From assembly GCA_023433585.1 (NCBI GenBank), contig JAEZCL010000220.1:1-26944 (forward strand): DNA of 26,944 bases. The letters run 5' to 3'. Position 1 is the first letter of the stretch. Each line of letters opens with the position of its first letter. A program made the position numbers and the translations under genes. Below the pieces are notes generated by a model. The model saw only the letters and a program-made list of their open reading frames with translations, was not told the DNA's origin and made no database searches. Shown here piece by piece: positions 7,657-15,308 of the stretch. This DNA is from Pseudomonadota bacterium (GTDB lineage: Bacteria > Pseudomonadota > Alphaproteobacteria > Caulobacterales > Caulobacteraceae).

Positions 7657-8555
7657 TCCGCCCGGTCCAGCGGCGGCGGGACCGTCGCCTGCCTGGCCTT
7701 GCGCCGCGCCCGCCATTTCAGGCCCAGCCAGATCAGCGGCGCGGCCAGAAGGGCGATGGGCAGCAGCGCCGACAGGATCAGGATCAGCGCGCCCACGGTG
7801 GTCATGAACGTCGCCAGCGCATTGCTCAGCGCCTCGCTGACCGGCCGCCAGGCGCTGTCGGGCGCCAGTTGTCCGGCGGACTGGTAGTCGATGGTCAGGC
7901 GCGAGGTGGCCACGCGGGTGCGCATGATCTCCAGGGCCGATCGTGTGGCGTCCAGTTCGCCCTGGACCCGGGCCAGTTCGCGCTCGACCTGAAGCAATTG
8001 TTCAAGCGGGCCGGAGCGGGTGGCCAGAAGCTGCTGCAGCCGGTCGCGCAGGGTGGTCAGGGCGGTCATCCGCGCCTCGGTGTCCGACAGCTGGCGGGTC
8101 AGATCCTCGCTCTCGGTGGCGGACGAGACCACCCGGCCGCCCGCCTGTTCCGCCTCGTCGCCCACGCCCTGGCGGAAGCGAGCGATCCAGGCGGGTGTGG
8201 CGCGTATCTCCAGCCGCGCTCTGAGCATGTCGCGGCCATACTGGTTCGATGTGGCGCCCAGCACCTGGCATGTCGTCGAACCCGCCGCGATGCAGGCCTG
8301 TTCGTGCCGCGCCATCAAGGAGGCCGCCTGATCGGTCGGCAGGCTCAGGGTGTAGCGATACGCATAGGCGATCCGGGTGGGCGAGGCGGGGACCTGAGCC
8401 TGGTCTTCTGTCGGAGCCGAAGCCGCCGCTTCGCTCGGCGCGGGCTCCAGCATTTCGACGCCGACATTGGTGTTGGCCACCGACATGTCCCCGCCCTGCT
8501 GGGAACAGGCGGCCAGTGTCAGAACGGCGGCGGCGGTCAGAACGCGGTCAAGCAT
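7626..8555 (-). CDS. DUF4349 domain-containing lipoprotein
   Basis: The product has 309 residues from the ATG at 8555, which is preceded by a GGAGGG site; a longer frame exists but would bury the signal peptide. It begins MLDRVLTAAAVLTLAACSQQ, a lipoprotein signal with lipobox LAAC and Cys17. The body is the DUF4349 pattern: a beta strand (YRYTLSLPTDQAASLMARHE), an IRATPAWIARFRQGVGDEA segment, and a long coiled coil (EDLTRQLSDTEARMTALTTL and LEQLLQVERELARVQGELD). A C-terminal transmembrane helix (about 255-285) is followed by a basic tail. Function is unknown; the layout suggests an envelope protein with its coiled coil in the periplasm. The tail RADHPSRRTRRP is encoded opposite the end of the aminotransferase gene. 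Confidence 0.85.
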   Translation of the reverse strand: MLDRVLTAAAVLTLAACSQQGGDMSVANTNVGVEMLEPAPSEAAASAPTEDQAQVPASPTRIAYAYRYTLSLPTDQAASLMARHEQACIAAGSTTCQVLGATSNQYGRDMLRARLEIRATPAWIARFRQGVGDEAEQAGGRVVSSATESEDLTRQLSDTEARMTALTTLRDRLQQLLATRSGPLEQLLQVERELARVQGELDATRSALEIMRTRVATSRLTIDYQSAGQLAPDSAWRPVSEALSNALATFMTTVGALILILSALLPIALLAAPLIWLGLKWRARRKARQATVPPPLDRADHPSRRTRRP

Positions 8556-8629
8556 GGGACGTCCCTCCACATCACAACGTTCCGATCTGGCGCGGCCAAT
8601 GCGGCCATACGGTGGCGCTTGCCGTTCTC

Positions 8630-10960
8630 TCACTCGCCCGCCAGCCGCACGATCACGTCGTCCACCTGCACCCCGCCCCGGTCGATGACCAGGTTCTGGT
8701 AGTTGCGCTGGCCGTCCGTGGTGGTGGCCTGGACGGCGTGGACCTCGGTGCGGAACTGCTCGCGCAGATAGGTGGACAGCTCGCCCGCCGTGACCAGGCG
8801 GTCGCCGTTCTCGTCGGCCGCCCCGCCGATGCCCTCGCGCAGGAAGTGGGACAGGTAGCCCCCCGCCTGGAACTTCGAGGCCACCGAGCTGGTCAGGTCT
8901 TCTTCGGAGCTGAAGATGCCCATCACGCCGGGCCGATTGACGATGTCGCGGGCGAAGCCGCCGCTGAAGCAGGCGTCGATCACCACCATGGACAGGCGCG
9001 TGTTCAGCCGCCCGAACATCTCGGCCAGCTCAAGGTCGCTCAGGTCGCCGTCGTGCAGCGACAGATACTCGCCCTGGCCGTCCAGTTCGTGCGCGTGGTC
9101 GCTGTCGTGCTGCACCCCGTGGCCGGAGAAGAAGAACAGGAACAGGTCGTCCGGCCCGGCCTCGGCCGCCACCCGGTCGAAGGCGGCCCTGACCGAGGCG
9201 CGCGTGGCCTGGGCGTTGGTCAGGACGATGCTGGCGGGGTTCAGCACCCCGTGGCGGCGCAGTTCCTCCTCCAGCTTGATGGCGTCTTCGTCGGTATAGG
9301 GCAGGTCATTGTGGTCGCCCGGATAGTCGGCCACGCCCACCATGACGGCGAACACCCTCTGGCCGGACTGCACGTTGCGCTGGCGCTCCGGCTCCTGGCC
9401 CAGGTTCAGCGACAGGGCGTAGCGGCCCGTCTCGCCGGACGCATAGCTGGTGACCTGCACGGTGTATTCGCCGTCTTCCTGCAGCACCTCGGCGATCTGG
9501 GCGTTCACGCCGTTGGGGCCGTCGTCGTTGTCGATCTGATCGCCGCCGGGCGGGCGCAGGATCAGATAGGTGTCGAACTCATCGGACACCGCGTCGATGA
9601 CGATGCGCTGGCCCCGTCCGCCGATGAAGCTGTAGCTGTCGCTGTATTCGCCCGTGTTGAGCCGTGTGTCGCCGGAACTCAGGGCGCCGCGAACGGTGTC
9701 GCCCAGGGCCAGCCGCCCGCCCGGCGCCGCGTCCTGCCTCTGGCCGCTCGACCACGGGCGCGTATCGCGGGCGTCATATCCGGCCGCATGAAGCCCCAGC
9801 CGATAGGCACCGGATTCCCCGGACGCATAACTGGTCGCGGTGATGATGTAGAGCCCGTCGGCGGGCAGCGTCGTCACCAGCCGGCTGTTCAGGCCGCCGT
9901 CCGGGTCATCGTCGTTGAATTCGGAAAAGCCGTCCGGCCCGCTGATCGCCACATAGGGGTCGAAATGCGACGAGCCCAGGGTGATCTCCACCCGGTCTCC
10001 TGCGCGGCCCTGATAGGCGTAGCTGTCGGTGTATTCGCCGCTGCGCAGTTGCGGATCACCCCGCTCCAGGCGGCCGTTTACGCTCTGGCCCAGGCGGATG
10101 CTTCCGGTGTTTTCCGACCATGTCGGGGCGCCGCCGCCCTGGCCGGCGCGGTCGACGCTCAGGGTGTAGCGCCCCGTTTCGCCGGGCGCATAGCTGGTGG
10201 CCGAGATGATGATCTCGCCGTCGCTCGGAAAGGTGATCTCCAGGCGGCTGTCGCGTCCTCCGCGCCGGGTCGGATCGTCGTCATTGTCCTCGCTCAGCCC
10301 CAGGCCGCGCGCCATCAGATAGGCGTCGAAATCGCTGGAGCTCATGCGCACGGTGAACCGCTCGCCGCGCCGTCCGCTGAGGGTCCAGGAGTCGCGGTAT
10401 TCGCCGCTGTTCAACTGGTCGTCGCCGCGCCCCAGCATGCCGCTGACGCTCTGTCCGGGCCGCACCTCGCCGCCGCCCATGTCGCTGCGGCCCATGTCGC
10501 TGCGGCCCCTACCGCCGCGGCCACTATCGCCCCGGCCATAGTCTTCATATCGGTCCCACGCCTGGCCGCTGTCCTCGACCGAGATCCGGTAGCGGCCGGT
10601 TTCGCCCGGCGCATAGCTGGTGGCCACGATGCGATAGCGGCCCGAGACGGGCAGGCGCACGTCCAGACGCGAATCGAGCGAGCCCATCTCCGCGTCGTCG
10701 TTCTGATGGCTGAACCCGCCCGGCCCGTCGATCATCAGATAGGCGTCCAGGTCCGTGGAGCTCATCAGGACGGTCAGCCGGTCGCCCCGGCGGCCTTCCA
10801 GCTCATAGACGTCCATGAACTCGCCGCTGTTCAGCCGGGCGTCGCCGGGCGTGAGCGCCCCGTTCAGGCTGGCGCCCGGACGCAGCATCTGCTGGGCGGC
10901 GGCCGTGTCGGGCGCGGCCAAGGCCAGGACGGCGGCGGCCAGAAGGGCGGAAAGCCTCAT
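8630..10960 (-). CDS. Exported caspase-family (C14) protease with four PPC-like repeats
   Basis: The product has 776 residues from the ATG at 10960; another ATG at 10972 adds four residues and neither has a strong ribosome site. Residues 1-23 are a Sec signal peptide ending DTAAAQ. Four repeats of about 100 residues follow (about 26-130, 166-270, 288-391, 417-520). Each has a SGE(Y/F)xDxY opening, a DxDAYL or FDPYV strand, an acidic NDD loop, and a (T/S)SYAxGExGxY end, as in bacterial pre-peptidase C-terminal domains. Residues 533-775 form a p20-like caspase domain with His614 (FFFSGHG) and Cys664 (VIDACFSGG), spaced 50 residues apart. Residues 716-727 match an EF-hand loop. A Gly/Arg/Asp linker (141-165) separates repeats 1 and 2. 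It is probably periplasmic or secreted, with specificity for Arg/Lys or Asp unknown. It is the paralogue of the gene at 11243. Confidence 0.9.
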   Translation of the reverse strand: MRLSALLAAAVLALAAPDTAAAQQMLRPGASLNGALTPGDARLNSGEFMDVYELEGRRGDRLTVLMSSTDLDAYLMIDGPGGFSHQNDDAEMGSLDSRLDVRLPVSGRYRIVATSYAPGETGRYRISVEDSGQAWDRYEDYGRGDSGRGGRGRSDMGRSDMGGGEVRPGQSVSGMLGRGDDQLNSGEYRDSWTLSGRRGERFTVRMSSSDFDAYLMARGLGLSEDNDDDPTRRGGRDSRLEITFPSDGEIIISATSYAPGETGRYTLSVDRAGQGGGAPTWSENTGSIRLGQSVNGRLERGDPQLRSGEYTDSYAYQGRAGDRVEITLGSSHFDPYVAISGPDGFSEFNDDDPDGGLNSRLVTTLPADGLYIITATSYASGESGAYRLGLHAAGYDARDTRPWSSGQRQDAAPGGRLALGDTVRGALSSGDTRLNTGEYSDSYSFIGGRGQRIVIDAVSDEFDTYLILRPPGGDQIDNDDGPNGVNAQIAEVLQEDGEYTVQVTSYASGETGRYALSLNLGQEPERQRNVQSGQRVFAVMVGVADYPGDHNDLPYTDEDAIKLEEELRRHGVLNPASIVLTNAQATRASVRAAFDRVAAEAGPDDLFLFFFSGHGVQHDSDHAHELDGQGEYLSLHDGDLSDLELAEMFGRLNTRLSMVVIDACFSGGFARDIVNRPGVMGIFSSEEDLTSSVASKFQAGGYLSHFLREGIGGAADENGDRLVTAGELSTYLREQFRTEVHAVQATTTDGQRNYQNLVIDRGGVQVDDVIVRLAGE
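10475..10504. repeat. Two tandem 15-bp units in the caspase gene linker
   Basis: The 15-bp unit GCCCATGTCGCTGCG occurs twice in a row, with a degenerate third unit after it. On the minus strand it encodes the repeated RSDMG in the flexible linker between PPC-like repeats 1 and 2. Because 15 bp is a multiple of three, slippage here would change linker length without breaking the frame. Confidence 0.7.
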
Positions 10961-11118
10961 GTCGAATCTCATTGGGTGAACAGCCTCGATACGGTCCAGC
11001 TTACACACGACTTTTCTGAAGCGTTGCTGAACGGAACGATACTGACGGTTCCGGATTCGGCGTCTCGGTCGAGAACCTATGCAAGGCGCTGATTCTTCTG
11101 GTGCGAACTCATCTTCTC

Positions 11119-11220
11119 CGTCATCGCCGGGCCTGTCCCGGCGATCCATACGCTCTGACCGGGCCAGGCGAGCCCGGAACGCTCCGTGGTTATGGATTCC
11201 CGGCACAAGGGGAATGACGG
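11119..11220. repeat. REP-like inverted pair, second copy
   Basis: The left arm at 11119-11152 begins CGTCATCGCCGGGCCTGTCC and carries a CGCCGGG/CCCGGCG stem. The right arm at 11191-11220 is an inverted related unit with TTCCCGG and GGGGAA. Both arms end in the same ATCCATA as the copy at 3861-3964. It lies between the two caspase-like genes, so it could attenuate read-through from the upstream paralogue. The flanking DNA (10961-11118) shows no gene and no promoter I can support. Confidence 0.75.
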
Positions 11221-11242
11221 GTGGGGAATATGAGCCCCCTGC

Positions 11243-13129
11243 CTAGCGCGCCAGGCGGATCACCACGTCGTCCACCTGGACCCCGCCCCGGTCGATGACC
11301 AGGTTCTGATAGTTGCGCTGGCCGTCGCGGGTCTCGGCCTGCACGTCATGGACCTCCGAGCGGAACTGGCGGCGCAGATAGGCGGCCAGCTCGCCCGCCG
11401 TGACCAGCCGGTCGCCGTTCTCGTCGGCGCGCCCCGCCAGGCCGTCGCGCAGGAAATGGGACAGGTATCCGCCCGCCTGGAAGCGGTCCGCCACCATGCT
11501 GGTCAGATCCTCCTCCGAGCTGAAGACGCCCATGACGCCCGGCCGGGTGACCACCTCGCGGGCGAAGCCGCCGCTGAAACAGGCGTCCAGCACGATCAGG
11601 CTGAGCCGCGCGCGCACGTCCGCCAGCATCCGGCCCAGCTCCACGTCGCTGATCTCCCCGTCGCGCAGCACGATGTGCTCGCTCTGGCCGTCCAGTTCGC
11701 GGTCGGACGACGACGCATGCTGGACCCCGTGGCCCGAGAAGAAGAACAGGAATACGTCCTCCGGTCCCGCCTGGGCGGCGACCCGCTGGATCGCGGCGGT
11801 GACCGAGGCGCGCGTGGCCTGGGCGTTGGTCAAGAGGACGCTCTGCGGGTTCAGCACGCCCTGGCGCCGCAGCTCCGCTTCAAGATTGATCGCGTCCTCG
11901 TCGGTGTAGGGCAGGTTGGACGAGGCGCCGCCGTAGTCTGACACCCCCACCATCACCGCGAACACCCGCTGGCCCGCCTCGACGCCGCGCTGGCGTTCGG
12001 ATTCCTGACCGGCGGCGAGGGACAGGCGATAGGCGCCGGTCTCGCCGGGCGCATAGCTGGTCACCCGCACGGAATATTCGCCGTCGGCGGGCAGAACCTC
12101 GTCCATGCGAGCGTCGGTCCCGTCGGGGCCGTCGTCGTTGTCGAGTTGGCTCCCGTCCGGCATGGCCAGGATCAGATAGGTGTCGAAGTCGCTGGAGACG
12201 GCGTCCAGGCGCACCCGCTGACCGCGCGAGCCGATGAAACGATAGGTGTCCACATATTCGCCCGAAGACAGGCGCTCGTCGCCCTGGGCCAGGGCTCCGC
12301 GCAGGGTGTCGCCCACCGAGATGGTCGCGCCCGCCGAGGCTTCGGCCCCCGAGGCCCAGGCCGCCGCCGTCGCCGCGTCCGCGCGCCGCGCGGTCAGTTC
12401 GAACCGGCCGGTCTGGCCGGCGGAATAGCTGGTGGCGGTGATGCGGTATTCGCCGTCGGCGGGCAACGTCGTGACCAGGCGGCTGTTCAGCCCGCCTTCG
12501 GAATCGTCGTCGTTCTCGTCCGAAAAGCCGTCCGGGCCGGCGATCTCCAGATAGGGGTCGAAGTCCTCGGAGGTCAGGCGGATGTCCACGATGTCGCCCT
12601 GGCGGCCCGCCAGCTCATAGACGGCGTAATACTGGCCGGACGCCCGGCGCGGGCCGCCCGCGCGCAGTTCGCCGCGCGCCGCCCGGTCCAGACGCAGGGC
12701 CTGCGCCCGCGAATCCTCCTCGCGGGCCCTTTCGATCCGCAGGCGGTAATCGCCCGTCTCACCGGCCGCATAGCTGGTGACCGTCACCGACACCTCGCCG
12801 TTTTCACCGGCGACGAAGTCGACCAGGCTGTCGCGGGTTCCGGCGCCGGAATCGTCGTTGTCGATGCTGACGCCCGCCCCACGCACGATCAGATAGGGGT
12901 CGAAATCGCCGGACGTCAGGGTGACCACATAGCGCTCGCCCCGTTCCGCCCGGAAGGTCCAGACGTCGTGGTGTTCGCCCGAGGTCAGACGCTCGTCGTC
13001 CGTCTCCAGGGCGCCGCGCACGGTCCGGTCCGGCTGGATGGGCCCGCCGTCGCCGAAGGACTCCGGTCCCGAGCAGGCCGTGATGGCGAAAGCGGCGGCG
13101 AGGGCGGCGAGGGCGGCGGTGATGCGCAT
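11243..13129 (-). CDS. Caspase-family (C14) predicted lipoprotein with three PPC-like repeats
   Basis: The product has 628 residues; GGAG lies 7 nt before the ATG at 13129. The N-terminus MRITAALAALAAAFAITACS is a lipoprotein signal with lipobox ITAC and Cys19. Ser20 at +2 favours the outer membrane by the E. coli rule. Three PPC-like repeats (about 30-133, 145-247, 270-372) precede a caspase domain (about 387-627) with His467 (FFFSGHG) and Cys517 (VLDACFSGG). The 50-residue spacing is identical to the paralogue. Residues 569-580 keep the same EF-hand-like loop. The caspase domains of the two proteins are much more alike (shared AVMVGV, LPYTDEDAI, LTNAQATRASV, GVFSSEEDLTS) than the variable number of repeats, which suggests gene duplication followed by gain or loss of a repeat. 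Natural substrate unknown. Confidence 0.9.
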   Translation of the reverse strand: MRITAALAALAAAFAITACSGPESFGDGGPIQPDRTVRGALETDDERLTSGEHHDVWTFRAERGERYVVTLTSGDFDPYLIVRGAGVSIDNDDSGAGTRDSLVDFVAGENGEVSVTVTSYAAGETGDYRLRIERAREEDSRAQALRLDRAARGELRAGGPRRASGQYYAVYELAGRQGDIVDIRLTSEDFDPYLEIAGPDGFSDENDDDSEGGLNSRLVTTLPADGEYRITATSYSAGQTGRFELTARRADAATAAAWASGAEASAGATISVGDTLRGALAQGDERLSSGEYVDTYRFIGSRGQRVRLDAVSSDFDTYLILAMPDGSQLDNDDGPDGTDARMDEVLPADGEYSVRVTSYAPGETGAYRLSLAAGQESERQRGVEAGQRVFAVMVGVSDYGGASSNLPYTDEDAINLEAELRRQGVLNPQSVLLTNAQATRASVTAAIQRVAAQAGPEDVFLFFFSGHGVQHASSSDRELDGQSEHIVLRDGEISDVELGRMLADVRARLSLIVLDACFSGGFAREVVTRPGVMGVFSSEEDLTSMVADRFQAGGYLSHFLRDGLAGRADENGDRLVTAGELAAYLRRQFRSEVHDVQAETRDGQRNYQNLVIDRGGVQVDDVVIRLAR

Positions 13130-13220
13130 GAAGACTCCAGGGCGGACGGCGCCCGAGCATCGCCCCGGCTACGCTTTGCACCGCGTCGGCGGCGCGCTTG
13201 TCAAGCGCACTCGCATCGCG

Positions 13221-13343
13221 TCTAGAGCGAAATCGGTTCAGGTGGACGCAGTCCGCCTGAACCCGGATATTCGCTGCACTTTGAAGCTGCGCCATTTTCT
13301 GGATTCAGGTCGATTCGACCTGAAGCAAAAATGGTCTAAGCGC
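13221..13343. repeat. Intergenic double-hairpin element
   Basis: Two hairpins share the core TTCAGG...CCTGAA. The first is TTCAGGTGGAC (13237-13247) against GTCCGCCTGAA (13251-13261), with one G-T mismatch. The second is TTCAGGTCGA (13304-13313) against TCGACCTGAA (13315-13324), perfect around one base. It is enclosed by GCGCCATTTT (13289-13298) pairing loosely with AAATGG and GCGC (13329-13343). The element lies between the divergent starts of the caspase lipoprotein gene and the nucleoside transporter gene. I see no gene in 13130-13369. It resembles palindromic intergenic repeats of Alphaproteobacteria; a regulatory role is possible. Confidence 0.6.
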
Positions 13344-13369
13344 AATCGGCCGGGTCGGGGACGTCGTTC

Positions 13370-14641
13370 ATGTTCAGCCTTCTCAATCTGCAGAGCCTGC
13401 TGGGGCTGGCGGCCGTCATCGCCGTCTGCTGGCTGATGTCCGAGAACCGGCGGGCCTTTCCCTGGCGGCTGGCCGTCGGCGCGGTGGCGGTCCAGGCGGC
13501 GCTGGTGCTGCTGGTGTTCGGGATTCCGGGCGCCGAGATCGGGCTGAAGGCCGTCACCGATTCCGTGGAGGCCCTGTCGGCCGCCACCCGGATCGGCGCC
13601 CAGTTCATCTTCGGATACCTGGCCGGGGGCGCTCAGCCCTATGTGGTCCAAAACCAGCCGGCGCTGTTCGTCTTCGCCTTCGAGGTGCTGCCGCTGATCC
13701 TGGTGATCTCGGCCCTGTCGGCGCTGCTGTGGCACTGGGGGATCCTGAAGTGGATCACGCGCGGCTTCGGTTTCCTGTTCCAGAAGTCCATGGGGCTGGG
13801 CGGGGCCTCGGCCCTGGCGGTGGCGGCCAACATCTTCCTGGGCATGATCGAGAGCCCCATCGTCATCCGCGCCTATCTGGACAAGCTGACGCGATCCGAA
13901 GTGTTCCTGATGATGGTGGTGGGCCTGGCCACCGTCGCGGGCTCGACCATGGTCGCCTACGCCACCATCCTGGGGCCGGTGCTGAACAACGCGGCCGGGC
14001 ATGTGCTGGTGGCGTCCATCGTCTCGGCGCCCGCCGGGGTTCTGCTGGCCCGCATCCTGATCCCGGAGCAGCCGGGGCAGGGCGGCGCCTACGCCGACTA
14101 TTCGTCCGAGCTGAAATACGACAGCGCCATCGACGCCATCTCAAAGGGCACGTCCGACGGCCTGATGGTGGTGCTGAACATCTCGGCCATCCTGATCGTG
14201 TTCGTCGCCCTGACCGCGTTGGTGAACATCATCCTCGGCAATTTCCAGCTGTTCGGCGAGCCGCTGAGCCTGCAACGCATCCTGGGCGCCCTGTTCACCC
14301 CTGTCGCCTGGCTGACGGGCGTGGCGTGGTCCGACGCGGGCGAGGCGGGGCGGCTGCTGGGGGTCAAGCTGATCCTGACCGAGTTCGTGGCCTTCATCGA
14401 ACTGGGCGCTGTGCCTGAAGCCGAGATCAGCGAGCGCACCCGCATGCTGATGACCTATGCCCTGTGCGGCTTCGCCAACATCGGCTCGGTGGGGATCACG
14501 GTCACGGGCCTGTCCATCCTGATGCCCGAGCGGCGCGAGATGGTTCTGGGCATGGTGTGGAAGGCCCTGGCCGCCGGATTCATGGCCACCCTGATGACCG
14601 CCAGCATCGTCGGCGCCTTGCCCCCAGCGGTGTTCTCGTAA
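13370..14641 (+). CDS. Concentrative nucleoside transporter (CNT/NupC family)
   Basis: The integral membrane protein has 423 residues and imports nucleosides with a proton or sodium ion. It contains the CNT hallmarks: GYLAGGAQPYVVQNQ near residue 85, FVFAFEVLPLILVISALSAL, the GGASALAVAANIFLGMIESP motif near 145, MVVGLATVAGSTM, LTEFVAF, and YALCGFANIGSVGI near the end. About ten hydrophobic segments are visible. The ATG at 13370 follows a weak GGGGAC. Its last 28 bp, including the TAA, are repeated 733 bp downstream, beyond the higBA cassette, so the cassette seems to have been inserted exactly at this gene's end. Nucleoside type and coupling ion cannot be told from sequence alone. Confidence 0.92.
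   Translation: MFSLLNLQSLLGLAAVIAVCWLMSENRRAFPWRLAVGAVAVQAALVLLVFGIPGAEIGLKAVTDSVEALSAATRIGAQFIFGYLAGGAQPYVVQNQPALFVFAFEVLPLILVISALSALLWHWGILKWITRGFGFLFQKSMGLGGASALAVAANIFLGMIESPIVIRAYLDKLTRSEVFLMMVVGLATVAGSTMVAYATILGPVLNNAAGHVLVASIVSAPAGVLLARILIPEQPGQGGAYADYSSELKYDSAIDAISKGTSDGLMVVLNISAILIVFVALTALVNIILGNFQLFGEPLSLQRILGALFTPVAWLTGVAWSDAGEAGRLLGVKLILTEFVAFIELGAVPEAEISERTRMLMTYALCGFANIGSVGITVTGLSILMPERREMVLGMVWKALAAGFMATLMTASIVGALPPAVFS
14614..14641 (+). repeat. Left direct repeat: 3' end of the CNT gene
   Basis: The 28-bp segment that encodes the last residues and stop of the nucleoside transporter matches 15347-15374 at 27 of 28 positions; the one difference is A/G at the thirteenth base. 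It starts CGCCTTGCCCCC and ends TTCTCGTAA. The two copies bracket the higBA cassette. Confidence 0.9.
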
Positions 14642-14652
14642 GACAGGACGCA

Positions 14653-14673
14653 GCCTGACGTGGCCAGTCAGGC
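14653..14673. terminator. Hairpin downstream of the CNT gene
   Basis: GCCTGAC (14653-14659) and GTCAGGC (14667-14673) form a perfect 7-bp stem with a 7-nt loop, 12 bp after the transporter stop. There is no T-run, so a classical intrinsic terminator is not certain. It sits immediately before the higBA operator and might limit read-through into the toxin gene. Confidence 0.4.
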
Positions 14674-14677
14674 GCGT

Positions 14678-14718
14678 GTCAAGTGTCACTTGACGCGCGT
14701 CGCTCTTTACCCTACATT
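14678..14718 (+). promoter_or_regulatory. higBA promoter and palindromic operator
   Basis: A perfect palindrome, GTCAAGTG (14678-14685), T, CACTTGAC (14687-14694), extends outward with four more paired bases after one G-T pair. The -35 TTGACG (14690-14695) lies inside the right arm, and TACATT (14713-14718) follows at a 17-bp spacing. Transcription should start about 7 bp later, at or beside the GTG of higB at 14725, so the message may be leaderless. The operator overlapping the -35 fits repression by HigA or the HigBA complex. Confidence 0.65.
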
Positions 14719-14724
14719 CCCGCC

Positions 14725-15012
14725 GTGGAGATCGTGAGCATCCGGCACAAGGCGCTTCGCAATTTTGCGGAAACCGGCAAGCCGAAAGGTCTGCCCGGCG
14801 CCGTCGTTGACCGGCTTCGCAACATGCTCGGTTATCTGGCGGCCATGGAAGCGGCGGATGAGCTTTTCATTCCCCCGAACTACGGCGCCCATCAACTTGC
14901 CGGGGATCGCGCTGGAACATGGTCGCTTATCGTGACCCGGAACTGGCGTCTGACCTTTCGGATCAACGACGCCCTCGAAATCGAGGACATGAACCTGGAG
15001 GACTATCACTGA
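14725..15012 (+). CDS. higB: HigB-like toxin (RelE/ParE superfamily)
   Basis: The product has 95 residues. The frame continues upstream to 14683, but there it would run through the operator and -35 box. The GTG at 14725 gives the normal HigB opening IRHKALRNFAETGKPKGLPG. The middle has the Graf motif region DRLRNMLGYLAAMEAADELF, and the end carries GDRAGTWSLIVTRNWRLTFR and the acidic tail EIEDMNLEDYH. HigB toxins cleave mRNA on the ribosome. Toxin-first order, as here, is characteristic of higBA. The stop shares one base with the antitoxin start (TGATG). No Shine-Dalgarno precedes the GTG, consistent with a leaderless transcript. Confidence 0.88.
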   Translation: MEIVSIRHKALRNFAETGKPKGLPGAVVDRLRNMLGYLAAMEAADELFIPPNYGAHQLAGDRAGTWSLIVTRNWRLTFRINDALEIEDMNLEDYH

Positions 15013-15308
15013 TGACCATTCGTCTTCACGCATCGTTCGCCGTCCATCCTGGTCCCTGGCTGCGGGTCGAGGTCGTCGAGCCCGCCGGTCTGAACGTCAC
15101 CGAACTCGCCGCTCATCTGAACGTCACGCGCCAGGCCGCCAGCAACGTCCTGAACGGCAAGGCCGGGCTGTCCGCCGAGATGGCGATCCGGTTCGAGAAG
15201 CTGTTCGGCGTCCGCGCCGACACCCTGATCCGGATGCAGGCCGCTCATGACCTGGCCCAGGCCCGGGCCGGCGAGCGGGCGATCAAGGTTCAACCTCTCG
15301 CGGCTTAG
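15012..15308 (+). CDS. higA: HigA-family antitoxin (XRE helix-turn-helix)
   Basis: The product has 98 residues. The ATG at 15012 overlaps the higB TGA, so translation is coupled. It opens with MTIRLHASFAVHPGPWLR, the HigA 'HPG' region, and contains a helix-turn-helix at about residues 36-60 (NVTELAAHLNVTRQAASNVL, then NGKAGLSAEMAIRFEKLFG). It should neutralise HigB and bind the palindrome at 14678-14694 to repress its own operon. An upstream in-frame ATG at 14919 lies deep inside higB and is not needed. After the stop, only 38 bp separate it from the right copy of the duplicated CNT 3' end. Confidence 0.9.
   Translation: MTIRLHASFAVHPGPWLRVEVVEPAGLNVTELAAHLNVTRQAASNVLNGKAGLSAEMAIRFEKLFGVRADTLIRMQAAHDLAQARAGERAIKVQPLAA

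Noticed and set aside
8249..11092. A 947-codon plus-strand reading frame opposite the first caspase gene
   Set aside because: Its translation is low-complexity (Ala/Gly/His/Val/Gln-rich) with no domain, and it exists because the strongly GC-biased third positions of the minus-strand gene remove stops. The minus strand has signal peptide, repeats and catalytic motifs.
8630..13129. Caspase genes as part of a cytosolic abortive-infection or gasdermin-type defence system
   Set aside because: Both proteins carry export signals, and no gasdermin-like, sensor or CRISPR gene is adjacent. A defence role is not supported by the context.
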